57,436 nucleotides of DNA from Priapulus caudatus (GCF_000485595.1 NW_014577703.1:100104-157539), one strand, 5' to 3'. Shown: positions 44,201 through 56,112, numbered from the stretch's first letter. Numbers and translations are program-made. Notes: a model not told the origin generated them from the letters alone.

Positions 44201-47200
44201 GCATCATAGTTGTATTTCGAATAACTTGACTATAGATAATGCATGTACATTGAGCTTTCTGTGTGCATCACTAACAATCATTCACTAAAAATTTTAAAAG
44301 ATTATTCTTCAACTCTTTGCTTCATTGCTAAAGACCAGTTCAGGTATATATATATTTCGATGCACGTATACGCATGTCGTAGTCACATCAATACACATTG
44401 CGCTCTCATATGTACTACTGCCATGTACCTATTGTATGTTACATAGAATTCTTACCCACATTTCACGGAGTTCTGCCTTACTAGCACTGAATTAAGGTGA
44501 TCTGTATCTTATTGTGTACTCCTCATTACTAGCTATACCTTCAATATCACATTACAGACAACTCACAGAATGGCAGAAAGTCCGCCTAATTGAAAGACTC
44601 ACACACAGTTTGGCAACTGGTAAATTAGCGAACTCACCACATTTCCACCCAGCATGGCTCGCAGTTTGGCAATCTCCGATCGCAAATCTCTGATCAGCCT
44701 TACGTTCGGATCCTGTTAAACAACAACGAGAGTGAACTCACATTTCTAGAACTATAATTCGTATGAAAAAAATCCTCTATAGTCCACATGAAAGATTGAT
44801 GCCAAATTGTGCACTAACTGTTGTCAATAACAGAAATTCAATGTAAGGATTGCAGATATTTAAAACACAGTACTAAGAAATACAACGAAACCTCGAAGAG
44901 GAAGGGAATACTAGCTATTCCTGAAGGTTTAGCCACTGCATACCTCATTGACAGTAGGTTTGTTGATGATGTTCTTGGCTCTGTTTGCATATCGCAGTGT
45001 GCTCAGTGTCTCTGCATAGTTGACATCGGCTGGAGATATGGCTGCAACAAATTAATCACTCGAGTCAACGCATATATGACGTAGGATTACTACAAAGCTT
45101 AAATTCAACGTCTTAACTCACAGCACACGCCAACTAAAGTTTCACACTTCTAAGTGTCATCTCCATTATCGTTACCACCATCAATCAATTTACATAACCA
45201 AATATATATGCACCTCTAACATAATTAAATTATTCAGTTAATTAATGAAAGGTATAGCAAACTTACTGGCGATCATGATAGTTTTCGAATTGCCGCCCAG
45301 ACTGTCCTTCAGGAGCCACGTCAGCACGGAATTCCTGTACGGAATGAACATCTGCTTCTTCTCCGGCGATCTTACGCTGCACATGTCCGCTAAACACAAC
45401 GTTCAAGTATGCTAATGATAATGTTCAGGTATGCTAAACACAACGTTCAAGTATGCTAATGATAATGTTCAGGTATGCTAATGATAATGTTCAGGTATGC
45501 TAATGATAATGTTCAAGTATGCTAAACACAACGTTCAAGTATGCTAACGATAATGTTCAGGTATGCTAAACACAACGTTCAAGTATGCTAACGATAATGT
45601 TCAGGTATGCTAAACACAACGTTCAAGTATGCTAACGATAATGTTCAAGTATGCTAAACATCATGTTCAAGTATGCTAAAGATAATGTTCAAGTGTGGTA
45701 CACCCAAGCAGGGTTCTCCAAGAGCACTTATAGCCTCGCGGCCCGCCAGGCTATCGTCGAGCCCCGCCATCCTAAAATGCACCCGCCACTCTAAATATCA
45801 TAGCCGCCATGCTAAATATCATAGCCCCCGGACCTCCCTAGCACGCAAACCGCCTTTGGCGATTTGCAACTAGGACCGTAAAGGCAGCACCCGCCATGCT
45901 ATAATGAAAAAGCTTGGAGAACTCTGCCAAGGTATACAAAACATCATGTTCACGTGTGGTACACACAAGGTATGCTAAAGATAACATTCAAGTATGCTAA
46001 CATGATCTTCAAAATCACTAATCCCAATTCTTACATCTGGCAAACAATGTTCATGTCTGCGAAACAGAACCTTTAAATCTGTTAAGCATGCAATAAGTTA
46101 TCACATGTACAAACAGCACAAGGAAATTTACGCAGTCAGTATGTATTAAAACACTATACAATCATCTAAATGTTGATAAAAGTTCTTATTTAATCTTATT
46201 TAACTACATGAGCCTAACCAATGAATTCACATGAAACACATAATTAAAGACGGGTGCACATTTGACTTTGCATAATCGAGTTTTGATTACTCGCACGATT
46301 TCTGTGTGCAGCATGATTGTTCTAGAGCAGATGGAAATAGCAGAGTTTCTCACCCAGAGCATGTATGACCGTTCCAAGTGTGACGAGAGACTTGTTTATA
46401 CTTCCTCCCTCCTTTAGTCTGACGCCCGTCGCTCCTGATGCATCTGCTCTCTCACTGTCAATACAGAATGCACAGTTACAGTACAACGACTCACTTTATG
46501 GAGCAGCAGACTAAATTTACCATCACAGTAATCTTAGCTTGCAAACAATAATGATAGTAAACAATTAAAAATTGCTCCAAGAAATGGTCAAAATTGCGTG
46601 AGCGAGGGCACTATTCCTTCCCAAAGCAACACTATGATAGCATAGTGCCCCCAACAACAGGCATTAATGTTTTTAGTGCATCACATGACTTTGCAATCTA
46701 CTTGGCAAATATGAAGTGAATAAGACAAAGTTTCTTAAACGAACAATTTCTAGCACCAGCAAGTAGTATATTTGTGTGTTATTTGTACAAAATAAAATGT
46801 ATGAAAATACAATTAGTGTTTCTGTTTACTTTTCATGCTTATATACCTTCTTTATACTCCCTAATTTGCCGGTGCATTCGATGTAACAAAACGCTCGACA
46901 CAAACACAACCGCCATTAATTCGAAACTCTTGCGTGGCGCCCAGACGCAGGAGATTCCTGACGTGAACACAATGCGTTATAATAACAATGCGTCGCGCAA
47001 GCAATAGTGCCCGCTCAGGCGGGCACTATTGCTTCCTAGTACCTGCGACGTTATCCAATGGAATTTCAACGATTTATCACGTGATGCAGTAAATGGTCAA
47101 ATATTGTGTGAGCTCATAAATAGACACGATTTTTGTTCAAGAGTATTTCTATGCCCATGCACTAATGCCCTGTAAAACCTTTATAATGAGGTCATTTTAG

Positions 47201-50200
47201 TCTGGATTCCATAGCATACGTGTAAAGCTGTCGTGTAATTAGTTGCATGACATATATAATAGTTTTACCTGCCAGCCAAGTCAACAAGGTGAACCTTGCT
47301 CACCATTTCACTCGGCATATCTCGAGAAAACCTTGCCTACAGAGAGAAACACATGCCAATGTGAACATGTTCTCAAAGAAAAGTTATTAATACCAGTGGC
47401 TTGTGTAATAGGTAAAATAACTATTTAAACTTTACACTATTACCATATACATTAACAATTTACAACATATCATCATCAACAAACGACATCTTACATTCTG
47501 ACATAATGTAAATCTGGTTACTTGGTCACTGATCATGAGATGTGTTTACCTGTGAAAAGGTGATAGTGAAGATGGCATGAGACCTACTACTGGTATCGTT
47601 CATCTGTGTTGCTGCTGTTGTCCTGGGAAAAGTCGGGCGACTAGGTTAGACTTAACGTGTCTTTATTACAATAATCTTTCATCACGTATTAAAAAGTGGC
47701 AGGTTATGTTACAAACACATATACAATGTAATTTTTTTACATCTATATGCTCAACACTAACATGCATTTTGATAATATTTATAAAGCAAGCAACTTTCAG
47801 AATAATGATGATATATGAAATGCTAAACCTGCGGTTGTTTCCTATGTTCATCAAATCTTGTATGTCAGCATAATTCATCACCAAGTGTTTGGACAAATCT
47901 GAAAAAGATTAAAAAGACATTGATGAATAGATTAAACCACAAAGTAAATCCTTATTCTACAACTTTGGTTTCAATGGTTCATTAACATTGTCCCCTTAAA
48001 AATTGAATTATATTATATTTGTATTGACAACTTGAGATCTAAATGAAGTAGAAGACAATACACGTTACATATTATCAACAGAAGATAATAATCTTCATTA
48101 TGTATTCCTGATATTATCTATATAAGTAGCATGCCTACCACATTATTCATAATGTAGACCACAGTTAAAAGTTATGAGACCAGAAAATACATAGATAGAT
48201 ATCACCCCGATATCGCGAACAGTCATTTTGGCTCCAAGAGTTAAGTCACAGCTATGAAGAAACTTGAAATTCTACTGAGCTCAACAAATGGTATGTTCAC
48301 CTTGAACGTAGGGTCCTTCCTTGGGATGCTCTCTAACACGCAGCGAGTGTGTACCAAACTCCTCGCCTGTACCTAGCGTACATAGCAAGTCTCGCACTCT
48401 CTCGTTATAAATCTCTAGGTAACTGAAATACATACAACCATACAACACACTTTCAACCCCTCTTAGTTTAATTAACATTAATAAAATAATGTCTCATAAT
48501 TTATATTTATCACTCATTAACGATGACAACACATGCACTTTAACTCCAAATTCTGACACCAGAGACATCAAGAACTATCATTTTGATGTGAAGCAATTTT
48601 AAATCTAAAGTATAAATTTACCCAATTACCTGACTTCGGTTCGGAAGCTTATGCCTTCACCCTTGAGCATTTCTATTTTGTTGTACAGCCCCTAAAAGGT
48701 GAATAAGAAGATAAGGTATTGCTCAACGTTAATCATACTAAACTGTAATTAAGTCTTCAATACATTGTTACTAAGAACAAACATAAAACTAACTAAAATA
48801 TGACTATGAATCTTTGTAAGTTAAAGAGATAAAATATATTAATTTAGCTTGACATTTGGGTTTAGAGATAGGTTGTCAATTTAAAATAAGATAATAAACT
48901 GACATCACATGCAGGAGCATCATAATTAATGTATGTCAACTATATATAAGTCCTGATACCAAATACATACAGAGGAATGTAGTCAGCATTAATAAGTATC
49001 TTTAACACACACTCACCTGACATATCCTTGGTGTCAAACCAACAACATCGGGACTCTCCTAAAAACGATTAAAAAATTTCATTGTCAGTAACAATCTAGT
49101 TATACACACGTGCAAGCTGATTGAAATGTGTTACAGATCGCAGTTTGAAACATGCACAGCGGACCCCCGAGATACGATCGGCTCGACATACGAATTTTCA
49201 AGATACGAACGACATCCCGTTGAATGTAATGTATTTGACGAACGAATAAAATTCCATACGAACGTCTTACGAATCAGCCAATCAGGGCATGGGCCTAGTG
49301 CGCTCTTTCGGTGAGTCAGTTTAAGTATGTGACTTATTGAATGTGGTTGTGCTCTCATGATTGCACTTGCTGTGCGTCCTATATCTAGGGTTCGAGATAC
49401 GAACAAATCTGTGGAACGAATTTTAAAAATACGTATCTCAGGAGTCCACTGTAATTATCGTATATTATGTGTTATTGTACCTGGGAACCCATCATGGTGT
49501 GCGTCTTCCCGGAACCTGTCTGGCCATAAGCGAATACGCAAGCATTGTACCCTTCAATGGCTGCATCTATTACACCTATACCCAAGTCTGCAAACACCTA
49601 AAACATATAAATAAACAAGCAGGTGTAAGAACGTAATGGAATGAGTCACAGGCCTTGCTAGAAGTAGGGAACAGCAATTAGCGAAAATGGTTTTGTGTAG
49701 AAATATAGGGGGAAACACACGTATATATCCACTAAAGAAACCGAAAGTGATTTATAGCATGTGCATGTTCTTTCATTTACACTAGGCACACGAGTGTACA
49801 GACTTATAATTACAGATAATTGCGATGGAACCGGTGGAACTTAATTACCATGAATGGAAAAACTCACACTGCAAAGAAGCAAAGGGTTAGTATGGCATTA
49901 CACATGTACAGTAGGGAACCCTAATAGTCACACCTTTACAGCGACAAGCTCTATTCAAGGCTCGCACGTTTAAAGTTTGATGCCACTCTTGAACGAGTTC
50001 CCAGTTACTGTACCTCGCCAAGCGGATTATAACCATTGACCGAGGCATTTTTCGCCTCTTCACAAAAGAATTTTGAGGTTTACGGATTATTATGCGAACA
50101 TGACTTATAGCAGGTGTGCAGGAATTAGTAGAAGATTGTTCTAGGCATTTACTGCATCACAAATGCTGGGTCAGATTACTGCAAACAAGACATCGTTTTA

Positions 50201-53200
50201 AGGTGGCTTGGTAGGTCTATTTAACTGCCTCCCTAGTAGATAGGAAATGTTTTATCAACATCTGCATGCTGACAACCAAAATACATCCATCTCGCATCAG
50301 GTTGGAGTAGGTGATACTAGCTTTAGGACACTAAATAAAAAAAATCACTAATATGCAGTTATTCAGAAATCAGAACTGGGCTAGGTTGAACTGCGCACCC
50401 TGCCCAGAGCCATAAGCCAAACGTAAATTTATATGGGGCATATTGTAATAATAAACTGTTGGTTCTAATAATATACTTTGACCGGACCTTTTATAAATAA
50501 CAGATGGACTCACTCCCAGTATTGCCAGCTTATGGGGCCTTTGAAAGCATGTCTATCTACAGTGCAGAACTGAACAACCAGTTATATTTGTCCGAATCAA
50601 GGACCTCAAGCCCTCATTATAATTTCTATACAGTTTTACACATTTAAGAAAAACGTACAAAACAAATTGGCCTGATGTTGACCTTCAAGTTCTTAGCACA
50701 AAATGACAGAAAGAGTAGGACCACTTTATAAATAGGACAAGCAAACGTTAAAAATAACAGATAAAAAATCCTCCGTTTTAACTGATTTTGTTACATAAGC
50801 CTGTAGAGCCAAATCTACAGCCACACCTAAACCCTGCACAATAGAGCTACTTGTTTTAATGTACAGGTTTGGCAATCACGCAAAGCATTCATTAGCGCAT
50901 GCTGTACGTTTCTGCGTGACATATCAGCATTCGCCATTACTCACGTAATGTCTGGCTGCTGCTGTGAGAATCATGCATGCACATGAAATTCCTCTTGAAA
51001 TTAAAACCTCGCCTCACAGTAAATTTAAACATGATTATAAGCTATTCCTTCTTGACAGCCAGTATTACGATCAATTAAATTAAATTAGTGCATGTTATTT
51101 AGGACCATTAGAAATTAGTTATATATTATAATAATTATAATTGCTTTCTTGTTCTTGTTGTTACTTATTACTTATTACATCAATTGCATTTTTTTTTCTA
51201 CTGTTTCCATGTATGTATGTATATATTTTTTTCCCTCTTATTTCCTATATTTAGTTTAATTGTACTTTTCCCTCAGACATTTTATTACCAGTGGTAGTGG
51301 TCAACTTGAAAGCTTATGGCTACTTTGACCACTACGCACATTCACCTTAAACCTATCGATTCTCTAATATTATTTATTTCTCTCCCTTTTTACTTCTATC
51401 TTAAATGATCTGTACAAATGAATGAAAAGTGCAAAATAAAATTAATCTAAATCTGAATCTGACATGCAGATCTCACTTAAAGTTTGCTGCCACTGTTTTT
51501 AATGTGAGAAAATACTGCATGGAATAGAACTGATCTAAAGCATCCATAGTGTGTCATACATGGTAATCTCAAAAATATAATTTTGTGGACTTTATATGAT
51601 GCTTTAATGCATTAATAGGATTGTGTACATTTCTGTGTGCCTGCGTACATGTGTGTGTGTGCGCGTGTGTGGGAAACGTACATTGTAACATACATACCCA
51701 AGTTGGTGTGTGTGTGTCTGAATACACACACATCTGTGCATGCACATGTCTGCGTACATGTGTGAGCATATGTTTGTTTGTGGGTGTTTTGCGTGCATGC
51801 ATGCATGCATGCGTGGGTATGTGCATGCATGTGTACAACACAAATACATCCTAATCGCATGTACACACGCACGCACGCACGCACGAACGCACGCACGCAC
51901 GCACGCACACACACATATGCCCACACATAAACACAGACATGTGCACGCACACCTGTGTACGTATTTAAACACACACTAAACTGGGTGTGTATGCCCCCCC
52001 CCCCCAACCTTATAGGTTTATGCATGTATCATGTATATTTCTATGTATAAATGCAAACACAACACCTCAGACATCAACTGCTACCATGCAATTAAAGTGA
52101 TTACGTCACCGTAAATAGTCAAAATAAAAATTAAAAATCCCACTTTTCACAAAATATAAGTAATTCTATTCACCCTTTATGGTTAAATTGCTGCATTATA
52201 CTTCCTATCTTACTATATTGTTCGATGTAAAACATATACTCGTGACTCATACATAGCCCATAGCAAGCAATTAATGTCAGGAACATAATATCGAATCGTC
52301 CAGGTTTTTTTGATTTTTAACTAGTTGAGAAACAATCTTATCAGGTAAAGATTTGATGATACGTTTAGTCCCGTTAGTTCTTACTTTTAATGTAAAAAAA
52401 TGGCAACAAAAATTTTACAAATTTGACCATCGAAAATTCGTGATGTAGTCAATTTAAAGGCATTACTGACTGTACTTATTGTGTATATATAAATGCTGTA
52501 CTTACTGTGTCTTCGTTGATACAGTGTGAATCGTTTTTATCGGCAGACCAATAGGAGAAGTCAAATGCAAACGTCTTTGCTCGTTCTCTGCCAGAATCTC
52601 CTCCTGATGCCTCCAATGGGGCCTGAAGTATGAATTAGAAATACATACACAAATTTTATCAATTTGAATAGCAATATCTTATATTATAAGTTACAAGCTG
52701 ACATAATCCATCACCTACAGACTAGACAGATTTCTGGTTGATGTTATAGAGGAAACAAAAAATTAACAAGCCTATAACAATGCATGTAGTAGAAAGGCAG
52801 ACTGTGATTGGTTATAATAAGGGTGTACTAAGTCAAAAGTTAACAGGCCCAGCAGTTCTCAGAGTGGTGCGATCCAGGACAATACCGCCTTTAAAACTTA
52901 TTCACTTTTCTCAAATCAGCATACAATTAGTATAGATACAGCATACAACTTTTTTTAAATGCACCATACACCTTGTTTTGTATAACTTTGTATTGCTTCC
53001 AAAATACAAATTTCAAACACACAAATCATAATTGAGATGTGCAAATGACTGATGTACAATCCACAAGTAAAACCTTACCTTAACATTTGTGATGAAAGTT
53101 TTTCTTCCTTGCATAGAGATAATCACAGAACTACCAAGTGCTTCCTCCCTTTAGAAATACAAAACATTTGTTAAAAAAATGTAAGAATCGGGGAAGATAG

Positions 53201-53637
53201 GCACCAAAATTAATTTATTTTTATTTGCTGCCACTTCCGTCACTAACCTGTGGCTCTGTATTGACACTGTATGATCTTTTATCCATTATTATTAACGCCA
53301 CAGACACAGTTAGCCCTATAAAGGCTATATATATAAATACATAGTATAGTATAGCAACTATTTTAGTTTCAGTACGGTAATAACTGCTCTACCACTACCA
53401 GTTAAGGAAAATGCATTCAATCCGTATAATGCGCACACATATGCACCAATACATAGCTGCAATACATAATACGCACCTGGGCCATGAGTGACTCAGAATC
53501 ACATTACTTCAGTACAATACTACAGTAGGCCCTACTTCAAATGGCAAATGACGTTCGAGTTACAAAGACGTTTGATCGCGCGTTACGTACCTTTTATTCA
53601 ATGGTCGACACCTAACCGCAACTTTTACAGACGCCAT
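31584..53637 (-). CDS. KIF16B: KIF16B, kinesin-3 motor with PX domain
   Basis: Plus-end microtubule motor that carries PtdIns3P-positive early endosomes. Twenty-seven exons join in exact phase to about 1170 codons (human about 1317): 53591-53637, 53079-53148, 52506-52622, 49481-49597, 49017-49058, 48630-48691, 48301-48422, 47829-47898, 47550-47622, 47269-47336, 46354-46454, 45267-45389, 44944-45041, 44638-44712, 43962-44009, 43403-43582, 42768-42819, 42022-42162, 40740-40828, 39607-39752, 36754-36907, 36407-36538, 36067-36219, 35472-35623, 34499-34727, 33946-34091, then the last exon (32511-33216, or its twin 31584-32283). Motor: [16 protein letters not shown] start, P-loop GQTGSGKT 103-110, switch I NDTSSRSH 224-231, switch II DLAGSE 259-264, [12 protein letters not shown] about 355-366. 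FHA-like region about 440-565 ([27 protein letters not shown]). Coiled coil about 600-1000. PX about 1038-1158 with RRYSRF at 1074-1079. Confidence 0.97.
32427..32436. other. assembly gap (10 N)
   Basis: Ten Ns. Sequence beginning just after the gap at 32437 repeats what begins at 31510, so the two sides overlap and the gap is an unrecognised overlap or haplotype join. Confidence 0.98.
32511..33216 (-). CDS. KIF16B: KIF16B terminal PX exon, first (proximal) copy
   Basis: Acceptor TTTCTCGCGCAG, phase 2, joining AG|G to exon 33946-34091. It encodes 235 residues: the [13 protein letters not shown] motif before the PX (also in vertebrates), a basic coiled segment, a Ser/Thr linker, then the PX domain with [28 protein letters not shown], the lipid-facing [17 protein letters not shown] helix and the family end FFKKGVF...HGTG. 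The stop codon is at 32511-32513. PX domains of this family bind PtdIns3P. Confidence 0.93.
33217..33740. repeat. 37-bp minisatellite with central inversion, at the last KIF16B acceptor
   Basis: Units of CTAACTGTCTCCTCATCTGA plus TGCTCTTATGTTTCTCACG run to about 33424, then the reverse-complement units (GAGAAACATAAGAGCATCAG...) to about 33735. The array touches the acceptor of the PX exon, so it forms the 3' end of that intron. A fragment (32290-32426) borders the second exon copy. The two halves could form a long hairpin. Confidence 0.9.
34937..35174 (+). mobile_element. TIR element family B, copy 3 (perfect 9-bp target duplication)
   Basis: GCTCATAGGGTCTATGTCC ... GGAGACATAGACCCTATGAGC, read in overlapping parts, flanked by exact ACAAGTAGC at 34928-34936 and 35175-35183. 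The inside has three TTAGGG units (from about 35000), then GCAGTAGGCGTAGGC and GTACGTTCCGG palindromes. It lies in a KIF16B intron in antisense orientation to the gene. Confidence 0.94.
36290..36385. repeat. (CA)n / CATG microsatellite
   Basis: CATGCATGCATGCATG followed by CA-rich repeats, immediately before the donor of KIF16B exon 36407-36538 (donor GTTTGT on the minus strand). Confidence 0.95.
36920..37850. repeat. AT-rich tandem repeat, ATAGATATAGATATTACATG units, decaying
   Basis: Clean units of about 25 bp (ATAGATATAGATATTACATG plus ATCA) run to about 37080, then increasingly irregular sequence to about 37850. It lies in the KIF16B intron between exons 36754 and 39607. The 342-codon plus-strand open frame that begins at 37726 crosses from here into the next block and is not credible. 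Confidence 0.7.
37855..39535. repeat. compositionally odd GA- and C-rich low-complexity block
   Basis: Irregular GAGA/CGAGA sequence flanking a C-rich middle (38350-38760) unlike anything else in the window. Long overlapping open frames on both strands consist of Arg/Glu, Ser/Leu or Pro runs with no domain. It looks like badly resolved simple-sequence DNA within a KIF16B intron. Confidence 0.7.
39753..40739. other. KIF16B intron, nothing recognised
   Basis: AT-rich sequence between exons 40740-40828 and 39607-39752. No repeats or extra exons seen. Confidence 0.5.
41805..42020 (-). mobile_element. MITE family E copy 2, against a KIF16B donor
   Basis: Reverse-oriented partner of 10768-10984 (plus-strand start TACTGTATACGCTG, end ATATATAGAGTA). 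It ends one base from the KIF16B exon 42022-42162, so the donor GTACTC is made by the exon-side base followed by the element's own TACTC. Relative to the gene it is in the sense direction, as copy 1 is in RNF19. Confidence 0.88.
42364..42587. mobile_element. TIR element family D, TTAGGG core, perfect 9-bp target duplication
   Basis: Exact 9-bp ACATTAGAG flanks at 42355-42363 and 42588-42596. Arms: AGGTACTACATATATGTACC (about 42386) against GGTACATATATGTAGTACCT (about 42544), extended outward by AGGGTCGTT and AACGACCC. The core (about 42459-42488) is an uninterrupted TTAGGG array. Sequence is unrelated to family B apart from the architecture. It lies in a KIF16B intron. Confidence 0.93.
43660..44265. 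repeat. local intron duplications in KIF16B
   Basis: TTTTTTTACGGAGAACTAC with flanks occurs near 43677 and 43780. GCATCATAGTTGTATT with about 50 bp of following sequence occurs near 43715 and 44202. The small exon 43962-44009 lies between the copies. Confidence 0.65.
45395..45690. repeat. 22-bp minisatellite in KIF16B intron
   Basis: About 13 head-to-tail units alternating GTATGCTAAACACAACGTTC and GTATGCTAATGATAATGTTC, followed by looser copies to about 46010 around a GC-rich insert (45715-45890). Confidence 0.92.
46999..47034. repeat. perfect hairpin, 16-bp arms, 4-nt loop
   Basis: AAGCAATAGTGCCCGC and GCGGGCACTATTGCTT are exact complements around TCAG. The same GGGCACTATT/ATAGTGCCC motifs recur near 46610-46652, so both may be ends of one foldback element of about 430 bp in the KIF16B intron. 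Confidence 0.8.
49157..49451. mobile_element. Tigger/pogo-like MITE in KIF16B intron
   Basis: Ends CAGCGGACCCCCGAGATACG and CGTATCTCAGGAGTCCACTG are imperfect inverted repeats. A TA follows the right end. Internal motifs GAGATACGAAC and ATACGAA are typical of pogo/Tigger-type ends. It has no transposase frame. It lies 30 bp from the P-loop exon (49481). Confidence 0.7.
49481..49597 (-). CDS. KIF16B: KIF16B exon 4: nucleotide-binding P-loop
   Basis: Residues 79-117. [18 protein letters not shown] is the kinesin N-1 motif, with Lys109 and Thr110 as the nucleotide and Mg-coordinating positions. Acceptor ATATGTTTTAG, donor GTACAA, phase 0 at both ends. Confidence 0.97.
49598..52505. other. longest KIF16B intron: no exon seen
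   Basis: About 2.9 kb between exon 3 and exon 4. AT-rich, with the CA/TG region at 51600-51990. The flanking exons join in phase 0 without anything missing from the motor, so no extra exon is expected. Confidence 0.7.
51600..51990. repeat. compound CA/TG/CATG/ACGC simple-repeat tract
   Basis: Mixed TGTG, CATGCATG and CGCACGCACGCA stretches over about 390 bp, ending in an uninterrupted C run near 51994. Alternating purine-pyrimidine sequence of this kind can form Z-DNA. Cys/Val/His-rich open frames are artefacts. Confidence 0.93.
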
Positions 53638-54537
53638 AGTATTTATTATTATTTCTTCATCAAGAAAACAGTATAAAATGGATGCAAACTATGAGCAGCA
53701 CACTCTGCTACAACCACAACAACAATAAATGACAACACAACTCTCCATTTTTAAAGGTCGCTTATGTACTGAATAAATAGCTAAAATCTATGCTAAAATG
53801 CAAACAAATTTGCTAGAATTAGCAGTAATATAGTAATATAAAGCAAATTTTATTTATAATAGCATGATAATTACATGTTATTAAAATGAAAATTTTTCTA
53901 GAAATTTGAATAATTTGTTTGAAATTGGCGTTATGGTAGCGTACCTCGACGGAATGTAAACTAATGGCGGCGATTTTCACGTCCCCCTTTGAAAAAATGT
54001 ATAATTTATCGCAGATCGCATTACTTCATAATCAGAAACATTTTGTGGTCATTTGGTGATGCCTAGTTAAGAACAGATTCTTTATTTTGTACTTATAACA
54101 GCTAGAGTTGTTTATGGTTAAGCTCAGGGAGCTGTCGCATTGGCCATTGTTAGCGGCGATGGTGATTCACTCGCGTGCTAGTATTAATACTAGTATTGAT
54201 CCAGTGTGGGCGGTGAAGCAATGGTAGTATTGGTACGTCTAGCCAGCGACTCGGGAATGTCTTCAGTGCAAGATGTGATCTCTAAAAGAAATGAGGTGTC
54301 CGCACGCCCTCATTGTGCCTAAAACAGTCTAGGTGCAAGACAAATAACACATCACACAATTCATGTTTACAAGTTCTAATGTGTCAATGATTCATAAGGA
54401 GCTTTTTCTTCAATTGTGAGCTTTTTCTGTTTGACGAAAATTGGTTAGTTGCTACGCAAGTCGTCGGATGTGCTGATGGTTACGTATTGTATGAGTGTCT
54501 TTTTAATGACAATTTCTCTGGGAGTGAATTAAAAGGC
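53638..54537. promoter_or_regulatory. shared 5' flank between KIF16B and WDR27
   Basis: About 900 bp separates the KIF16B start codon (minus) from the proposed WDR27 start codon (plus). Both 5' untranslated regions and promoters must lie here unless unseen upstream exons exist. No TATA box or CpG-rich block is obvious. The region 54130-54260 is less AT-rich than its surroundings. Confidence 0.5.
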
Positions 54538-55437
54538 ATGGCTTTGGTGCATGCAAAGTCTATGTCACTAGAAAGTAGTTCAACACATGTACAAGTGGCA
54601 TGCAATGGATTATACGTGGCTTCACCTCATGGTGGTCGTACAGTGGTCGTGTGGAGCTTGGAGGATATCTCGGAAGAGGTACGTGTACAAGCATCTGCCA
54701 GCTTCGTCGCATCATGTACAATTTCATATCGAAATTATAAATAATTAATCCATCCTCTCAACTTGGCCTTGTAATTATTTAAATTTAATTTGTCTGGCTC
54801 TCTATGCCGTACCCTTCCTGCTCGCTCTCTGTCTCTTAGTCTCTCTCGTGTCTGTCTGTCTCTCTCTCCCTTTTCCCTTTTTCTATCTATCTCTCTCTTT
54901 ATCTTTTTGCATGTGTGTGCGTGCGTGTCTGTGTGTGTGTTTGCCTGTGTCTGTATCTGTTTCTCCCTCTCCCTCTAACTCTCTTGCTCCCCCGCTCCCT
55001 CTTTCTCCTTCTCCCTCTCCTTGTCTCATTCTCTATTTTGTGTACATGTGTGTGTGCCTGGATCTTCAACAGCAAGATAATACCCTAGTTCATCTTCAAG
55101 CCATTTTGTGGATTTGTTCTTAATATCTAGATAGATTGTTACTAAATATAACGCTCAGAGAGGATGTCGAGATATTGAGCTCCTCACTTTAACCAGAAGC
55201 CATTGCGACCGGGCAAGTAGGCAAATCTATATACTAGCCAGTCCTTTTATAAATATGTATAATTTATATAAATTAAATTAACAACAGCATTTTTCACAAT
55301 GTAGGTTTTGGAACTGCAAGGGCACAGTAGACCAGTGACAGCAGTCAGCTTTGGTAGAGGGTCACTGCTGTGCAGCTGTGCTGATGATTGCATTATCCTA
55401 TGGAATATTGATCAAGCATGGAACACACAAAAACAAG
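54538..55437 (+). CDS. WDR27: WDR27 N-terminal exons (gene runs off window)
   Basis: WD40-repeat protein of unclear function. Two exons seen: 54538-54678 (donor GAAGAG|GTACGT) and 55305-55437 (acceptor ACAATGTAG, donor CAAG|GTATGA), joined in phase 0. The chosen start, ATG 54538 (GGCATGG), gives MALVHAKSMSLESS, then THVQVAC, then VVVWSLED. The second exon gives VLELQGHSRPVTAVSFGRG, CSCADDCIILWNID: one complete WD40 blade with the GH and W-N/D ends. HVQ(V/L)AC and the ILWN(I/L)D end match human WDR27 as remembered. The frame is open upstream to 54391 without an ATG, so an earlier exon remains possible. Later exons are not in the remaining 2 kb. Confidence 0.85.
54800..55060. repeat. CT-rich low-complexity tract in WDR27 intron
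   Basis: CTCTCTC/TGTGTG/CCCTCTCC mixtures on the plus strand. Long Ser/Leu frames are artefacts. Confidence 0.9.
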
Positions 55438-55486
55438 GTATGACAATTAAGATAGGTGGAGCTATACTTTACAATATCCTGCCGTT

Positions 55487-56112
55487 CAGGGCTCGAATTA
55501 ACCGACGGCACCGACGGCAATTGCCGAATTGCCGTCGGTGCCCCTATTAATTGCCGTACTGCCCCTGAAAATCCAACTCGACCGACGGCAGTCACCTGCC
55601 TTGCCCTTTTGTGTAATTGCCGTCGGTGCCCTTTAATCTACTGTCCTAGTTTCGTTTTTAGTCGAATCAACATAACACGTGCGCGTGCGTGCTGTAGTTG
55701 CAATGATGAGCTTAAAACCGATAGTTGCAGGAGGGAACAATAACAGCATCGGATAATTATTCACTCCTGATAGCGGGCATATAAAATTTATTGTTACTGT
55801 ACTTCCATTAGCAGAGGTGGGTACAGGGGTCGGTGTTACGATGTAAGCTTGTACATGGGGGCATATTGTTTTGTACATTAAAAGCAAGACGATGTTGATG
55901 TACTAATTTGTTATGAGTTTTCCTTTATTTTACAAACAGTGCCTTGGCTGACCCTTCTCAAATTTTTGCAAAGTTGCCTTGCGTTGCCTTTTTAAAAATT
56001 GCTCTCTGTAGCCTTTCCATTCTTATGAGAAAATTCAAGGGCCGATTTCTCACGTGGCCCCATAAAAAAAATGGCCTTCTTGCCCTCTCGGCCGCTTAAT
56101 TCGAGCCGCCTG
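55487..56112. mobile_element. hAT-like non-autonomous element in WDR27 intron
   Basis: Left end CAGGGCTCGAATTAACCGAC; right end GGCCGCTTAATTCGAGCCGC, inverted over GGCTCGAATTAA. Flanks CTGCCGTT and CCTGCGTT are similar but not identical. Internal CCGACGGCA/TGCCGTCGG palindromic repeats near the left end. No transposase frame. Confidence 0.65.

Noticed and set aside
45395-45690. CRISPR-like array
   Set aside because: Units of 22 bp are contiguous with no unique spacers, in an animal intron: an ordinary minisatellite.
51604-52025. Cys/Val/His-rich open frames
   Set aside because: They are translations of CA/TG/ACGC simple repeats.
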